From Laburnicola sp. R22_1 (taxonomy: Eukaryota > Ascomycota > Dothideomycetes > Pleosporales > Didymosphaeriaceae): 64,000 nt of DNA. The notes under the pieces are model-generated. The model saw only the letters and a list, made by a program, of their open reading frames with translations, had not been told where the DNA came from and searched no databases. Positions 44,641-55,926 of this stretch are shown here, piece by piece; position 1 is the first letter of the stretch; the number at the start of each line of letters is the position of its first letter. The position numbers were made by a program, and so were the translations under genes. The stretch spans positions 1 to 64,000 of the forward strand of contig JACONQ010000001.1 in NCBI GenBank assembly GCA_014281115.1, given 5' to 3'.

Positions 44641-46854
44641 ATTTAGTAAAATAAACAGTATAAGTTATAACTACTATAACTTATTAAAACACTATTATAA
44701 TTAGTACTTAATTAACTATTTTACTAAGATATTATAACTCTATTACCTTAGTAAATAGTTATTAAAAACTTTAAAGTTTACTAATTAGTTATAAGTGTAG
44801 GTATATTAGCAACTATAGTACTTTAGATAGTAAGCCTCTACTAATAAAAATATATTAGTTGAAACACTTAGGTAGTAAGCGCTAAGTTATTCTTAATATC
44901 TAATTCTTAGAAAATAGATAACTAAGCTACTTCTAACTAAGTATAATTAGGCTAGACTTATATTTAAAAGGCTAGTAATACACTTAACTATAGTTACCTA
45001 TTAGAAAGTAGCTTACCTAATAGTGCTTTTAGTATTACCTAATACTACTCTATAATAACTTAGTCTACCTTACTAAAATAGGTAGTAAATTTTTTTAGTA
45101 TTAGCTTAGATTAATACTCTTTTCTTAAACTTATTTTAAATATTTTATTAAATTATTCTAAACCTATTTAAAAATAGACTCTATATATAATCTATTAAAT
45201 ACGCCCAATAATCTAATATAGAAGCTAGATATAGACTCATATATTAACTTAGATTATAATCTAGAACCTAATAATAAGATTAAGTACCTAGCTAATATAT
45301 ATTTACTATATAAATACATTCTAAATATATTTGTAATATATTTTTATAAGTACTTATACTTTATATTCTAGAAAGCTCTAATAAGAAGCTAAGCTTTATA
45401 TTATATATATAAGAGATAATCTACACTTCTCTATTCTTTATATACTCTAAAATATATAAAGAAAGAGTTATATATATTATAAGTATAGCGTAGCTAGTAG
45501 GTAGTATATACTCTACTAAAGAATAAGTACTAAACTAGGCATTATTAGTAAGTGCTTAAATATATTTAGAATATATTTTTAATATATTTAAAATATAATA
45601 TTTAAAGTAGAAGGGGTATTCTACTAGTAAAGTGACCTTATCCTTTCTTAATAGTATAGTATAAAAATTAATATATATATATATATATAGGTATAAAGCA
45701 CTATAAATATCTTTAAAATAGACTATAAAGGTATTTACACACTAAGATAATCCTAATACTTTATAAGAATATTTAGTAAACCTAAAAGACTATTATAGTA
45801 GTAAGAAGAAATAGAGAGTAAAAAGCTATAGCTTATTATATAAGTATATAGTAAAGATTTATATAGAACAATTACTATAATTTATAAAGAGTAATATATA
45901 TATTATATCTAAAGCACCTATGCTAGATATAAATAGATTCTAAATATATTTAAAATATCTTTAGAATATATTTAAACTAAAGTACTAATAAATATAAAAA
46001 TAATAAATATCTACTTCTAGATAGTTAGCTATTAGAGATAGACTAAACACTATATAAAAACTACTTCTATTAAAAAGTACCTCAAAAGGCAACTATAAAG
46101 TACTTATAAGAGCTATTTAATAATAGCCTACTACTCCTATTATAGTTTTATAATATAATAAAGCCTTCAAGTATCTATTTAAAAATCTATAGTATATTAT
46201 CTAAATATATTCTTAATATATTCTAAATATATTTAAGGGGTTAACTACACTTAGGGTTAAAAATAGCTAGTTAAAAATGAATATAATATAGAGTTTTATA
46301 TTCTAGTTCTAAATGATTTTATACTATTACTATATTATTAGGAAGAGAAACATCGCAGACCTTTTAGTATATAGTATAATGCTATAAGGGAAACCTATAT
46401 TACTATATTGTATTTTTATATTATATAGATTATATTTATATATTTTACTTCTACTATATAGTATATTCCCTAGTTAACTAAAAAATATGTCCAAAGTCCT
46501 CTATCTAATACTAATGTCTACACTATTATAATCTAAGTTTCTTTAAATATCTTTAGAATATATTTAGAATATCTTTCTAATATATTTAGTTAAGTTTCTT
46601 AACTTGCCTTAGTTAAAGACTTTCCGCTAATTATATAGTATTATATATCTTAAAGAGTTTAACACTATATTTATAAATAAAGATAACATTTAGTAAATTA
46701 TTAAGTGTAAAAAGCTAGCTACTTTTCTATATAAGTTTAGTATAAGTAATATAATATATAAGTAGTGTATAAGATATCTTTTAAACTTTACTTTAGTATA
46801 TTTTTCTAAATATATTCTGAACTAGTTTCTAATAGCTTTAGATATATATATAGC
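44641..46854. other. AT desert segment, no gene
   Basis: Stops in all frames. Contains several occurrences of the 11-bp TTTAGAATATA/TTCTAAATATA motif (about 45305, 45550, 45945, 46200 and 46540). No other recognisable content. Confidence 0.5.
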
Positions 46855-47035
46855 GTTAATTGATCTATTTAAAAATAGACTAATAAAGGGCTTTTATTTT
46901 AAATAATATAATAAAAATAAGTAGAGCCCTCTGCTTAGTAATTAAAAAGAGCGTAAAAATATAATTATACAAAAAGCGCGTTTGAACTACTAAGCGAGTT
47001 TAGTAGTCTTAGCGTGTATAGCTTTTATATATAAA
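46855..47035 (+). repeat. Short interspersed repeat, copy 7 (best preserved, SINE-like)
   Basis: It keeps the hairpin pair AAAGGGCT / AGAGCCCTCT around an AT core, then ATTAAAAAGAGCGTAAAAAT and AAAAAGCGCGTTTGAACTAC, ending TTTAGTAGTCTTAGCGTGTA. Read on the minus strand, the head is TTAGTAGTTCAAACGCGC, with a perfect B-box core GTTCAAAC after an 8-bp-stem hairpin and before TTTTT. That order (Pol III B box, then an unrelated body) is what a tRNA-derived SINE would show. An A box is not clear, so this remains a hypothesis. Confidence 0.55.
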
Positions 47036-48984
47036 GTTAATCTATAAAAAGGTCATAGTTAGAACTTTAAAAAAATAAAACTTTAGCGTAGTAATAGTAT
47101 AAGCTATTCTTCTTTCACTATCCTAATTATTATAAACCTACTATCTAAATTATTATAAATAATATAAGTTAATATATTAATAAGTATATACTATTTCTTA
47201 TAAGTAGTATAAGAGTAATATATACTAAATACACTATTACTCTATTATTATATTAAAGTCGTCCTTAATAAAATCTCTAGTATTACTTTACACTCTACTA
47301 TCTACTTAAGTATTAACTCTAAATTATCTAACACTAATATACTTACTAATACTAAAGAGTACAGAGTTAGGCGTATATATATAGAATAATAATTTTTATT
47401 TTTAGTAATTATATTATCTACTTTTATAACCAGTAGGCAAAGATCCTCTTTAACTAAATAATATTTTAGATAGATATATTATATAAGAGACTTAAAAAAG
47501 CTAGTCTAAAATTATACTTACTATATTTTATATATTATATAGTAAAAGTATAAATTCTTTCTAAATAGTTTATAAACAAGTTTCTAATATATTAAAGTTA
47601 TTATACTTACTAGAATTATTACTAATACTAAATTACTAAAGATATATAAAGATAGTCTATTAGAGTTTTTATATAATTTAGTAAGCAAGTAAGTAAGCTA
47701 TTGTAGTAAAGATATATATATAATATAGAATTTAATAGTATTATAGTTAATATAAATATAAAGTAAACATAGAGTAAGTAGTTTAAATATATTTCTAATA
47801 TATTTCTAATATATTTCTAATATATTTAAGAGTTTAGCGAGATACTTAGCTAACTAGATTCTAATAAAAGATACTAGCACTAGCAGCTTTAGTTTTATAT
47901 ACGCTTTTACTAGATATATTTTTATTATAGTAATAATAAGACTATACTAGAAATACCCTATAATAAAGACTTAGATTTGGGTTAAATAAGTACTCTTTTA
48001 CTTATAAAGATAGAGGTAAAGTATATAGAACTTTCTAACCTTCTTATTTATATATTACTTTATTTAAATACTTTATAAATAATTTATAAACGTGTTTAAA
48101 GAGTATAGATTCGAAAGGGTATAAAACTAAATAAGATATAAAAGATATTTTATTATTATAGCTAGTCTATTATAAGCTGTAAGTTATATAGTAAAAAATA
48201 TCTAGAATAATTTAGCATTATACTTAAATACTACTAGGTAGACTAGAAATAAGAATTATTATATAGGTAAGGAGTAACTACTTTTAAAGGCTATTTTAAA
48301 ATGTATATTTTTTTACTAATATATATAAATGTAATATAGATAAACCTTTAAAATATTATAAAATATTTATTCTAGAAAAAATATAGTGTTTATTATACCT
48401 TATCAACATCTTTATTAATAAACTAGTAGTTTTATATAAATACTTAGTGTCAGACTTATAAGAAAGTAAAGAAAAGTAAGAATATAGAAATATATTATAC
48501 ATGTATTTCTAATAGGTTTAAAGTAATAGTAGAAGAAAAATTTTTTCTAGCACACCTATCAAAAATAAGGTATTTTACTAGTTAGATTCTTTTAGATATA
48601 TTACTTCTAAGTAAGTAAGATATATACTATTTATATTATTTAAAACTAGATAAGTATTATAAACTCTATTTATCTTAAGGTTCTTACTACTTTAGTCCTC
48701 TCTAGTACTAGGGTAAGAAAGTTTAAATATATTCTAATTATTTTACTAATTTGTTTAAGTGTATTATAGTTTCTATAATAATAAATAGTATTATTAAGTT
48801 AAAATATATAGGCTAATTATAAGAAAATATAGCTAAAGTAAAATAGATTTATCCTAAAAAAGTAGAAGGTAGAGTTTAAAAAGGTAAGAAAAGAGAAATA
48901 GCTATTGCTTATATAGCAATAGCTTTAATTTAAAAGAAATTAGTTTTAGTTTAAAAAAAGAAGTAGTAGTCTTAAGGTCTATAA
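47036..48984. other. AT desert segment, no gene
   Basis: A/T-rich throughout with stops in every frame. A triple 11-mer run (TTTCTAATATA x3) occurs at 47790-47830. Nothing else can be supported. Confidence 0.5.
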
Positions 48985-49200
48985 ATATATTTAGGATATA
49001 TTCTAAATTCTAAACATATTCTAAATATATTCTAAATATATTCTAAATATATTCTAAATATATTCTAAATATATTCTAAATATATTCTAAATATATTCTA
49101 AATATATTCTAAATATATTCTAAATATATTCTAAATATATTCTAAATATATTCTAAATATATTCTAAATATATTCTAAATATATTCTAAATATATTCTAA
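48985..49200 (+). repeat. 11-bp minisatellite (TTCTAAATATA)n
   Basis: About 18 nearly perfect tandem copies of TTCTAAATATA, the densest array of a motif that recurs singly or in short runs at more than 20 places between 45 and 55 kb. Confidence 0.92.
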
Positions 49201-49343
49201 GTATTATTATTTAATATTAGCGACGTAAGTTAGCTAATTATTTACTGTTATAGTTATTTATTAGAGGGGCATATTATAGTAGATACGGGCATAAGGTTAT
49301 CTAAGTATAGTAGAAGTCTGGATAGTAAATCTACACTATAGTA

Positions 49344-49422
49344 GGAGACTCTAAGCGAGGATTTTAGTCTAGAAATAAGCGAAAACTTAGACTCGTTAGC
49401 GAGTTCGAATCTCGTCCTCTCC
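49344..49422 (+). tRNA. Degenerate tRNA-like sequence
   Basis: The T arm GCGAG-TTCGAAT-CTCGT (49399-49415) has a five-pair stem and a canonical B box GTTCGAATC. 3' TCTCC (49418-49422) can pair with GGAGA (49344-49348), and TTTTT at 49432-49436 could terminate Pol III. An A-box-like TAGTCTAGAAATA lies at 49365-49377, and AGTCTA/TAGACT could form the anticodon stem around an oversized loop. Acceptor positions 6-7 do not pair and I cannot assign an anticodon, so this is a decayed tRNA, an intron-bearing tRNA or a SINE head. Confidence 0.35.
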
Positions 49423-49490
49423 CCCCTCTAGTTTTTAAACACTAAAAAACTAATCTTTGTAAATAAGAAGAAAAGTAGTCTAAATAAGCT

Positions 49491-49664
49491 AGTATCTCTA
49501 ATAATTAAGAAATTTCTAACTATTTGAGCTAGTCTTAACTAAGTTACTAGATTAAACTTATAGGACGAGAAAGATATTAGCAAGTATCTCTAATAATTAA
49601 GAAATCTTTAACTAGTTACTAGTCTTAATAAGTTATTAAGATTTAAACTTATAAGACGAGAAAG
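49491..49664 (+). repeat. Tandem duplication, period 92 bp
   Basis: AGTATCTCTAATAATTAAGA to AACTTATAGGACGAGAAAG is repeated with mostly transition differences at 49583-49664. It directly follows the tRNA-like sequence. Confidence 0.8.
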
Positions 49665-50684
49665 TTAATTAAGGCATATTACTATCTTCTAATTTAGGAA
49701 AAAACTTTGTGGGAAATTTTAATTTACGCTTTGGACAGACAATAGGCCACTAGTGTTAGTTTTGTCTTAACCCCCTTTAAAGGGCTTTTTTCACTAGGGG
49801 AAAGTGCCCTTATCTACCTATACGATTTACCTATAGCTGTATTTACTCTATAGAATATTTTAGAAGTAATAGAAACGTTAATAATAATAGTTATTTATTA
49901 TTACTAGGGCACATTAGGAAGTTAGTATATAGGCTAGTTTAATTAGCACTAAAAGTTTAATAATTACTAATATTAATATAATATAAACAAGTTCTAAATA
50001 TTTTTAAGTAATACTACTATTATATATACTAGCTACGCCTACACTACCTATATATACTTATATATCTATATAATAGTATCTTGCCTTTTAAACTTTATAA
50101 GCTAGCTTAAATAGATCTAGAATATATTTTAAATATATTTCTAATTAGTTTAGCCGCTGTATAAGAAATATAAAAAGGAGAAGTTTATTTCTAAGAATAT
50201 AGAACTTTTTAAGGTAATAAATAGCAAAACTATTATAAACTTTAAGAAGATGCACTATAGATAGCTATTAGTACTCTCTAGTATACTATATAATATAAGC
50301 TATGCTTAAATATCTTATAAATATATTACTAATATATTTAAGGCAAAATATAATATATATAACGCCTTAAAAACGCACCTAGAAAATATATATAGTGTCT
50401 AGGTAGTAGAGGCTATATATCTTATTATGTAAGTTTTAAATATAGGCAGACTAATTTAAATATAGAATTACTTTAGTAACCTATATAGCTAAGATATAGT
50501 TATAATTAAAGATATAATTATATTCTAATTATATTCTTAATATATTTAAGCTAATTTAGTTTAGAATAATATAAGATTATTATAGCCTACTATAACGCTA
50601 TTACTATAGTAGAGGCTAGAGAGGTATACTTCTATAACAATTTAAATAGACTAAAGCTAATAGATAAATAGAAGGGAAAAGAGA
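49665..50684. other. AT desert segment, no gene
   Basis: A slightly less AT-rich patch at 49690-49830 has a TTTAAAGGGC..AGGGGAAAGTGCCC arrangement, then AT-rich DNA with the 11-bp motif at about 50110, 50310 and 50520. No coding evidence. Confidence 0.45.
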
Positions 50685-50905
50685 ATAAGCCTAAGCCTGA
50701 ATCTATAGTTAGTTTAAATATATTTAGAATATATTCCTAATATATTTAGAATCTATTTAAGTAAATATAGTAATAGCTAAATACTGCTATTAAGCCTAAG
50801 TCTAAGTCTAAGCCTAAGCCTAAGCCTAAGCCCGAGTTTAAGCCAAAGCCTAAGTCTAAGCCTAAGCCCGAGCCTAAGCCTAAGTTTAAGCCTAAGCCTA
50901 AGATT
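50685..50905 (+). repeat. AAGCCT-type hexamer array, possibly former Lys-Pro repeat
   Basis: Tandem AAGCCT/AAGTCT/AAGCCC units run at 50791-50902, with a short outlier at 50685-50700. In one frame this reads as alternating Lys-Pro/Ser/Glu, so it may be the remnant of a coding repeat. The two parts are separated by a block made of the 11-bp motif (50708-50760). Confidence 0.65.
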
Positions 50906-52059
50906 AGTTTAAATATATTTAGAATATATTTAGAATATATTTAAGGTAATATAGTATATTTAACTAATAACTAAAATTTGCTTAGCAGTCTAAGAATAGC
51001 AGTACAGATTCTAACTACTAAATATTAAATATTTAGAAAAACCCTTCCTACTAACAATTTATATCCTTAATATATTTAAATAAATTTAACACTACTTTTA
51101 AATATATTTATACTAATTTATAGCAATAGAAATTTTTTTACTTTACCCTACTACTATTACCTTTACTAAAGTAGTAAGTTTAAATAGATTTAGAATAGAT
51201 TTATAAATATTAGCTAATTTTTAATAGTAGTAACTAAACTTTAGTTAGAAAAGATCATATAGAGTCTATATACACTACTACTATAAGAAGTGTATAAAGC
51301 TAGCTACGCAACTAGTAAGTTTAAATATATTTAGAATATATTTAACTAACTATACTATAGTAATCTAATAAGATTTTAGAGTAAGTTCTTAGAAGGCTAG
51401 TAGGTACGCTGTAGGTTAAGATAGTTATATAGTTTAAGTATTAAAACTTTATAGAAAAATTTAACTTTTTACCTATATAAATACTTTTATAATATAATAT
51501 AAATATATTTATTTAGATTTCGTAGAACACGTAAGGAAGATATTTTCTATACTAGCATATAAAGGAGATAACTATAGGATTTATATCTTATAAAAATTTA
51601 TTCTTACCCTATTTAAATTTCTCTAACTTATTTATCCTCTATTTAAAATAGCTCTCTAATAAAATATATACTCTACTTAAATATATCCTAAATATATTTC
51701 TAATATATTTATATAGCCTTTCTATTAGTAGTATACTAACCTTAGACACCTCCCTAAGGGCGTACTAGAATTTTCTAAAAAAAAGAATATTATATCTATT
51801 CTAGTAAAATATACTATTATGGACATATTTTTAAAGAAGATATGAAGCTTTATAAGGTAAGTCTTCTTAAATATATTTTTAATATTTTTAAAATATATTC
51901 TAAAGATATTTAGTATTAGTATAAGAACTATAGTCTCCTATACACTTATATAAAGAGAAACTACTAAGACTATTTTATTATACGCTAGAAGGCTAGATAA
52001 TTTAGTATTTTCTATATTTAAACTATAATTACCTAGTATTAAATAGTTATAAAAATATA
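50906..52059. other. AT desert segment, no gene
   Basis: Repeated blocks GTTTAAATATATTTAGAATA (about 50905, 51180, 51320) and variants interrupt otherwise featureless AT-rich DNA. Confidence 0.45.
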
Positions 52060-52170
52060 TTAAAAATATATTAAAAATATATTAAAAATATATTAAAAAT
52101 ATATTAAAATATATTAAAAATATATTAAAAATATATTAAAAATATATTAAAAATATATTAAAAATAAGTT
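52060..52170 (+). repeat. AATATATTAAA minisatellite
   Basis: About ten tandem copies of AAAAATATATT (11 bp, one unit 10 bp), a sequence variant of the 48985 array. Confidence 0.88.
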
Positions 52171-52404
52171 TAAAATAAGTTTAAAGAAAATAATATAAAA
52201 GAGAAGATTCTAGATAAGATTTAAGAGTTAGATAGTATAGGTAATAAGAAAATATATAATAAAGATAAAGGTAGCTCTAAGCTAAATAATATAAAAGAAA
52301 ATAATAAAACGATAAGTACAATAGCAAATTTAGTTACACTATTAGATATACCTATTTATAGATTAACTAATAAGAGAAAAAGATGGATAAAGGATAAGGT
52401 AAAC

Positions 52405-52500
52405 TATATAAATATATTTAGAATATATTTAGAATATATTACTAATATTTTTAGAATATATTACTAATATTTTTAGAATATATTACTAATATTTTTAGCC
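52405..52500 (+). repeat. Compound 11-bp motif with 27-bp higher-order repeat
   Basis: TTTAGAATATA copies give way to three copies of AGAATATATTACTAATATTT-type units (27 bp). Confidence 0.8.
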
Positions 52501-52784
52501 TCATCTAAAATTATATAAGAGTCTATTTGCTGTTTAGCTTAGAAGCTATAGTTTAAATAAAAAGTAGGCTAATTATTCTATTATAATATTAGCTAGTAAA
52601 TATACTAGAAATATATTTAACTATATATCTAAAAAGTATTTTTCTTATATAAGTTACTATCTAAGTTCTATATATTACTATTTTAGTATATTATTAGTAT
52701 AATACTTATAGAATATATTCTAAAAGTATTTAGAATATATTTAAACTTATAAAGAGGTAAAAGCCTCTATAGTACTTATTATTA

Positions 52785-52925
52785 TCTTCCTTATTCTTAT
52801 TATTACTATTACTATCCTAATTATTATTATTATTACTATTCTAATTATTATTATTATTACTATCCTAATTATTATTATTATTACTATCCTAATTATTATT
52901 ATTATTACTATCCTAATTATACTAT
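52785..52925 (+). repeat. TTATTA/CTATCC microsatellite block
   Basis: Repeats of ATTATTATTATTACTATCCTA with a period of about 27 bp, five copies. Confidence 0.88.
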
Positions 52926-53139
52926 TAACTTAAACAACTTCTAAAAAAATTCTTAATATATTTAAACTTATAAAAGCTATAGCCCTAGTACTTCTATCTT
53001 ACTTAATCTCTCTTTGATTACTCTTATTTCTACTACTAGACTTAGAATTATTAGATAGTTTTTATTAAAATAGATTAGCACTTAAACTAGTTATAAATAC
53101 ATTATAAATATATTTAAACTTATAATACTAGAGTTATTA

Positions 53140-53149
53140 TTCTTTTCAC

Positions 53150-53181
<32 letters not shown>

Positions 53182-53335
53182 TTATTATTCTTATTATTCT
53201 TATTATTCTTATTATTCTTATTATTCTTATTATTCTTATTATTCTTATTATTCTTATTATTCTTATTATTCTTATTATTCTTATTATTCTTATTATTCTT
53301 ATTATTCTTATTATTCTTATTATTATTTTTATTAT
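53140..53335 (+). repeat. (TTATTCTTA)n microsatellite
   Basis: About 17 copies of a 9-bp TTATTCTTA unit, preceded by a (TTA)n run. Confidence 0.92.
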
Positions 53336-55100
53336 CCTAGAAGAAAGTTAGTAAATATATTTAGAAACCGTTTATATATAAATATATTTAAAAACTATTT
53401 CTATATAAATATAGTTCTCTCCCCTAGGGTTAATTCATAATATTATATAATTCTAGACCGACTATTTAACCGACCACTGTGTTACATAATTAATAATTTC
53501 TTTAATAATATTTTTTATAGCAATAATAATAATAATAATTATAATAGTAACTAACCTAACTATTTTATTACTCTTTTATAGTGGATTCTTTCTTACAACT
53601 AGTAAACTATATACTATCCTTCTAGAATCTTACTATTATCGCCTATTTTTTCTATACTTTTACTACTACTACTACTTTTACTTCTTATTATTCTTATACG
53701 CCTATATAATCTTAACTACTACTAGAAGCCATAGCTATGCGCGCGCACTCTAGTAATGTATAAGAAATATTTGCTTCTTCTCTAATAGACGCCTACTAAT
53801 ATATTTTAGCCTATTATCTAGTCTTGCTAGTAACGTAATAGTAAAGTGCTATTATTTTCTTATAAAGATTACTGTATTTCTTTCTAGATCTAGTTTTAAA
53901 TTCTCTAGCAGCTATCTAACTGTAAGTATTTGATAATATAATCTTAGAACGCTAGAAAGATATTACATTACTATATATAATAAATAGTTAAATTTAAAAA
54001 ACTTAGTGTTATATAAATTAAAGGTAAAGATTTAGTGTACTAGGTATTACTAATACTATATGAGTATATAGACTTTATACGCTATATATATAGTAAACTA
54101 TAGTTAATTATTCTATTATTTATACTACTTCTATAGTTGCAACTCTGCGTAGGTCTATTATAGCTTTCTAATAGTCTACTAGTTAAGAAATAATATATAA
54201 CTTAGTTATACTAGATAGTAGACTATTTATTAACTACTATTAATAATACTACTATATAAAATATTAATAACAAAATTATTATTATTTTGTGTATATTTTA
54301 TTACTACTACTATATACTAGGTGCTAGGTTTTAGTGTCTCCTATTTTACTTTTCTCTATATATAGTGTGGATTTAATCTTAGTTAGAATCTTAATATAAT
54401 AAAGATCTCTAATATAAATATAGTTAAAAACTATTTATGTATAAATATATTTAGAATTAGTTTAAATACACCTTATTAGTAAACTTTCTAGCTAAATATT
54501 AGTTATAATATTATATTACTTATTTTTAGAAATCTATAATAATTAGTATATATTTTATTAAATAAATTTAGAGAATAATTAAAACTTATTTAAATATACT
54601 CTACTAGGTAAAAAAGTATTAGGCGCTAAGATTACTAGTATTACTAGCCTATAATACCTAGATATACTATACTTATTAGATATAAATAAAAAGAGCCCTA
54701 TACGATATATATAGGCGCTAAATATATTAGTAATAAATTCTAAATATATTCTAAATATATTTAAACTTATATTATAAAGATCTTTTAAATCTTAGTTAGA
54801 TATATAGTAGTAGTTTTCTATAAACCTATTAATAATAGCACTATTTACGTCTATTAGAAATGGCCTAATACTAAGAGGTAGGCTGTCTAAATTTAGATAG
54901 TAGTAGTATAGTAGCTAAATATATTAGCAATATATTAAGAATATATTTAGATAACTTATAAAGCTTTTAATTTAAATAAAGGTAGAGTAATAAGGTGGTA
55001 TATTGCTAATTGTGTGCGTAAGAGTGTTAGTAGCAATTTTATATATTATTACCTAGTGTTTATATAAACCTATTTGCAATATATTTATATTATATTTATG
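53336..55100. other. AT desert segment, no gene
   Basis: A/T-rich with scattered 11-bp motif copies (about 54430, 54735, 54920) and a small GC-containing patch near 53720-53830. No open frame or RNA gene is supported. Confidence 0.45.
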
Positions 55101-55235
55101 CTAAAATTTGCCACTACCCTACTCTAGTCTAGCTTTACTAGCCATACCTACTACTGCGCTGGCCTAGACCGCACTATTAGCCAAGCCTAAAAGCACTATT
55201 AGGTGAGCTGCCTGCACGTCACCTATACCTGCTGG

Positions 55236-55427
55236 TTGACTGTATGAGGCGTTCGCGCTAAATTGCTGTGGCGCGCTGAGTTTATGACGTCCAATCCTTA
55301 GAAGACGGCTAACCGAGCCGCTCCCAACCAAGCACAGTTAGGCTGGGCTCGTATTTAACAAGGCCGGCAGCACGCTTGACTATGAGGTGTTCGCGCTAAA
55401 TTGCCGTGGCGCGCCTAGCCCGAGCGG
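55236..55427 (+). repeat. Direct repeat of ~45 bp upstream of the 55.9-kb gene
   Basis: GAGGCGTTCGCGCTAAATTG at about 55247 and GAGGTGTTCGCGCTAAATTG at about 55384 each continue into CYGTGGCGCGC. The transition from AT desert to GC-normal DNA occurs here. Confidence 0.75.
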
Positions 55428-55447
55428 TCTGACCTCTTACTCGCGGA

Positions 55448-55550
55448 GCCCTCTACACTCGTATGACCCCGCCCTCTACACTCGTATGACCCCGCCCTCT
55501 ACACTCGTATGACCCCGCCCTCTACACTCGTATGACCCCGCCCTCTACAG
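55448..55550 (+). repeat. 23-bp tandem repeat (four copies plus partial)
   Basis: Unit GCCCTCTACACTCGTATGAC followed by CCC, starting at 55448, with identical copies every 23 bp and a partial fifth. It lies about 380 bp upstream of the start codon of the next gene. Confidence 0.93.
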
Positions 55551-55684
55551 ACGTCTTCTCAGCTCTCCACCGACAAAAACAATGTTGGTTGTAACGCTTC
55601 TCAGCTCTCCTCACAATGCACCCTGCAGCATCGCGAACCTATTAAAGAGATCGAATCACCACGCTTAACTCCAAACTGCGGGAA

Positions 55685-55775
55685 GTTGGCCAGTTTAGCT
55701 GGGCTTGCGGGGTCGAAAGTTCAGCTGGGCTTGGGCGTTGGATGTTCAGCTGGGCTTGGGCGTCGGAAGTTCAGC
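55685..55775 (+). repeat. TTCAGCTGGGCTTG repeats in the promoter region
   Basis: Three to four copies of TTYAGCTGGGCTTGSG separated by about 30 bp (AAGTTCAGC/ATGTTCAGC), immediately upstream of the 55.9-kb gene. Regularly spaced AGCTGGGCT motifs could be binding sites, but this is inference. Confidence 0.7.
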
Positions 55776-55926
55776 ACTCGGTTCTAGCGGTATCGCAGAA
55801 TGGTTGCATAAAGCAGTTGCACGAGCAAAGAGCTAAGTATATGTAGCACATGGTATCTTCCAGTCCACTGGAACTACTACAGCCCTTCTCATTCAACTTT
55901 CCAATTGATTGCCTCTTGAAGAAGCC

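Noticed and set aside
49005..49200. 11-bp array as centromeric satellite or replication origin
   Set aside because: It is only ~200 bp long and subtelomeric in position. No evidence beyond AT-richness, so it is reported only as a repeat.
43380..55100. Mitochondrial origin of the AT desert
   Set aside because: No mitochondrial gene, rRNA or tRNA cluster is readable. It shares a short repeat family with nuclear DNA at 39.1 kb and is embedded between nuclear genes.
55448..55550. Possible CRISPR array (23-bp repeats)
   Set aside because: The units are directly adjacent with no spacers, and the genome is fungal; it is a plain tandem repeat.
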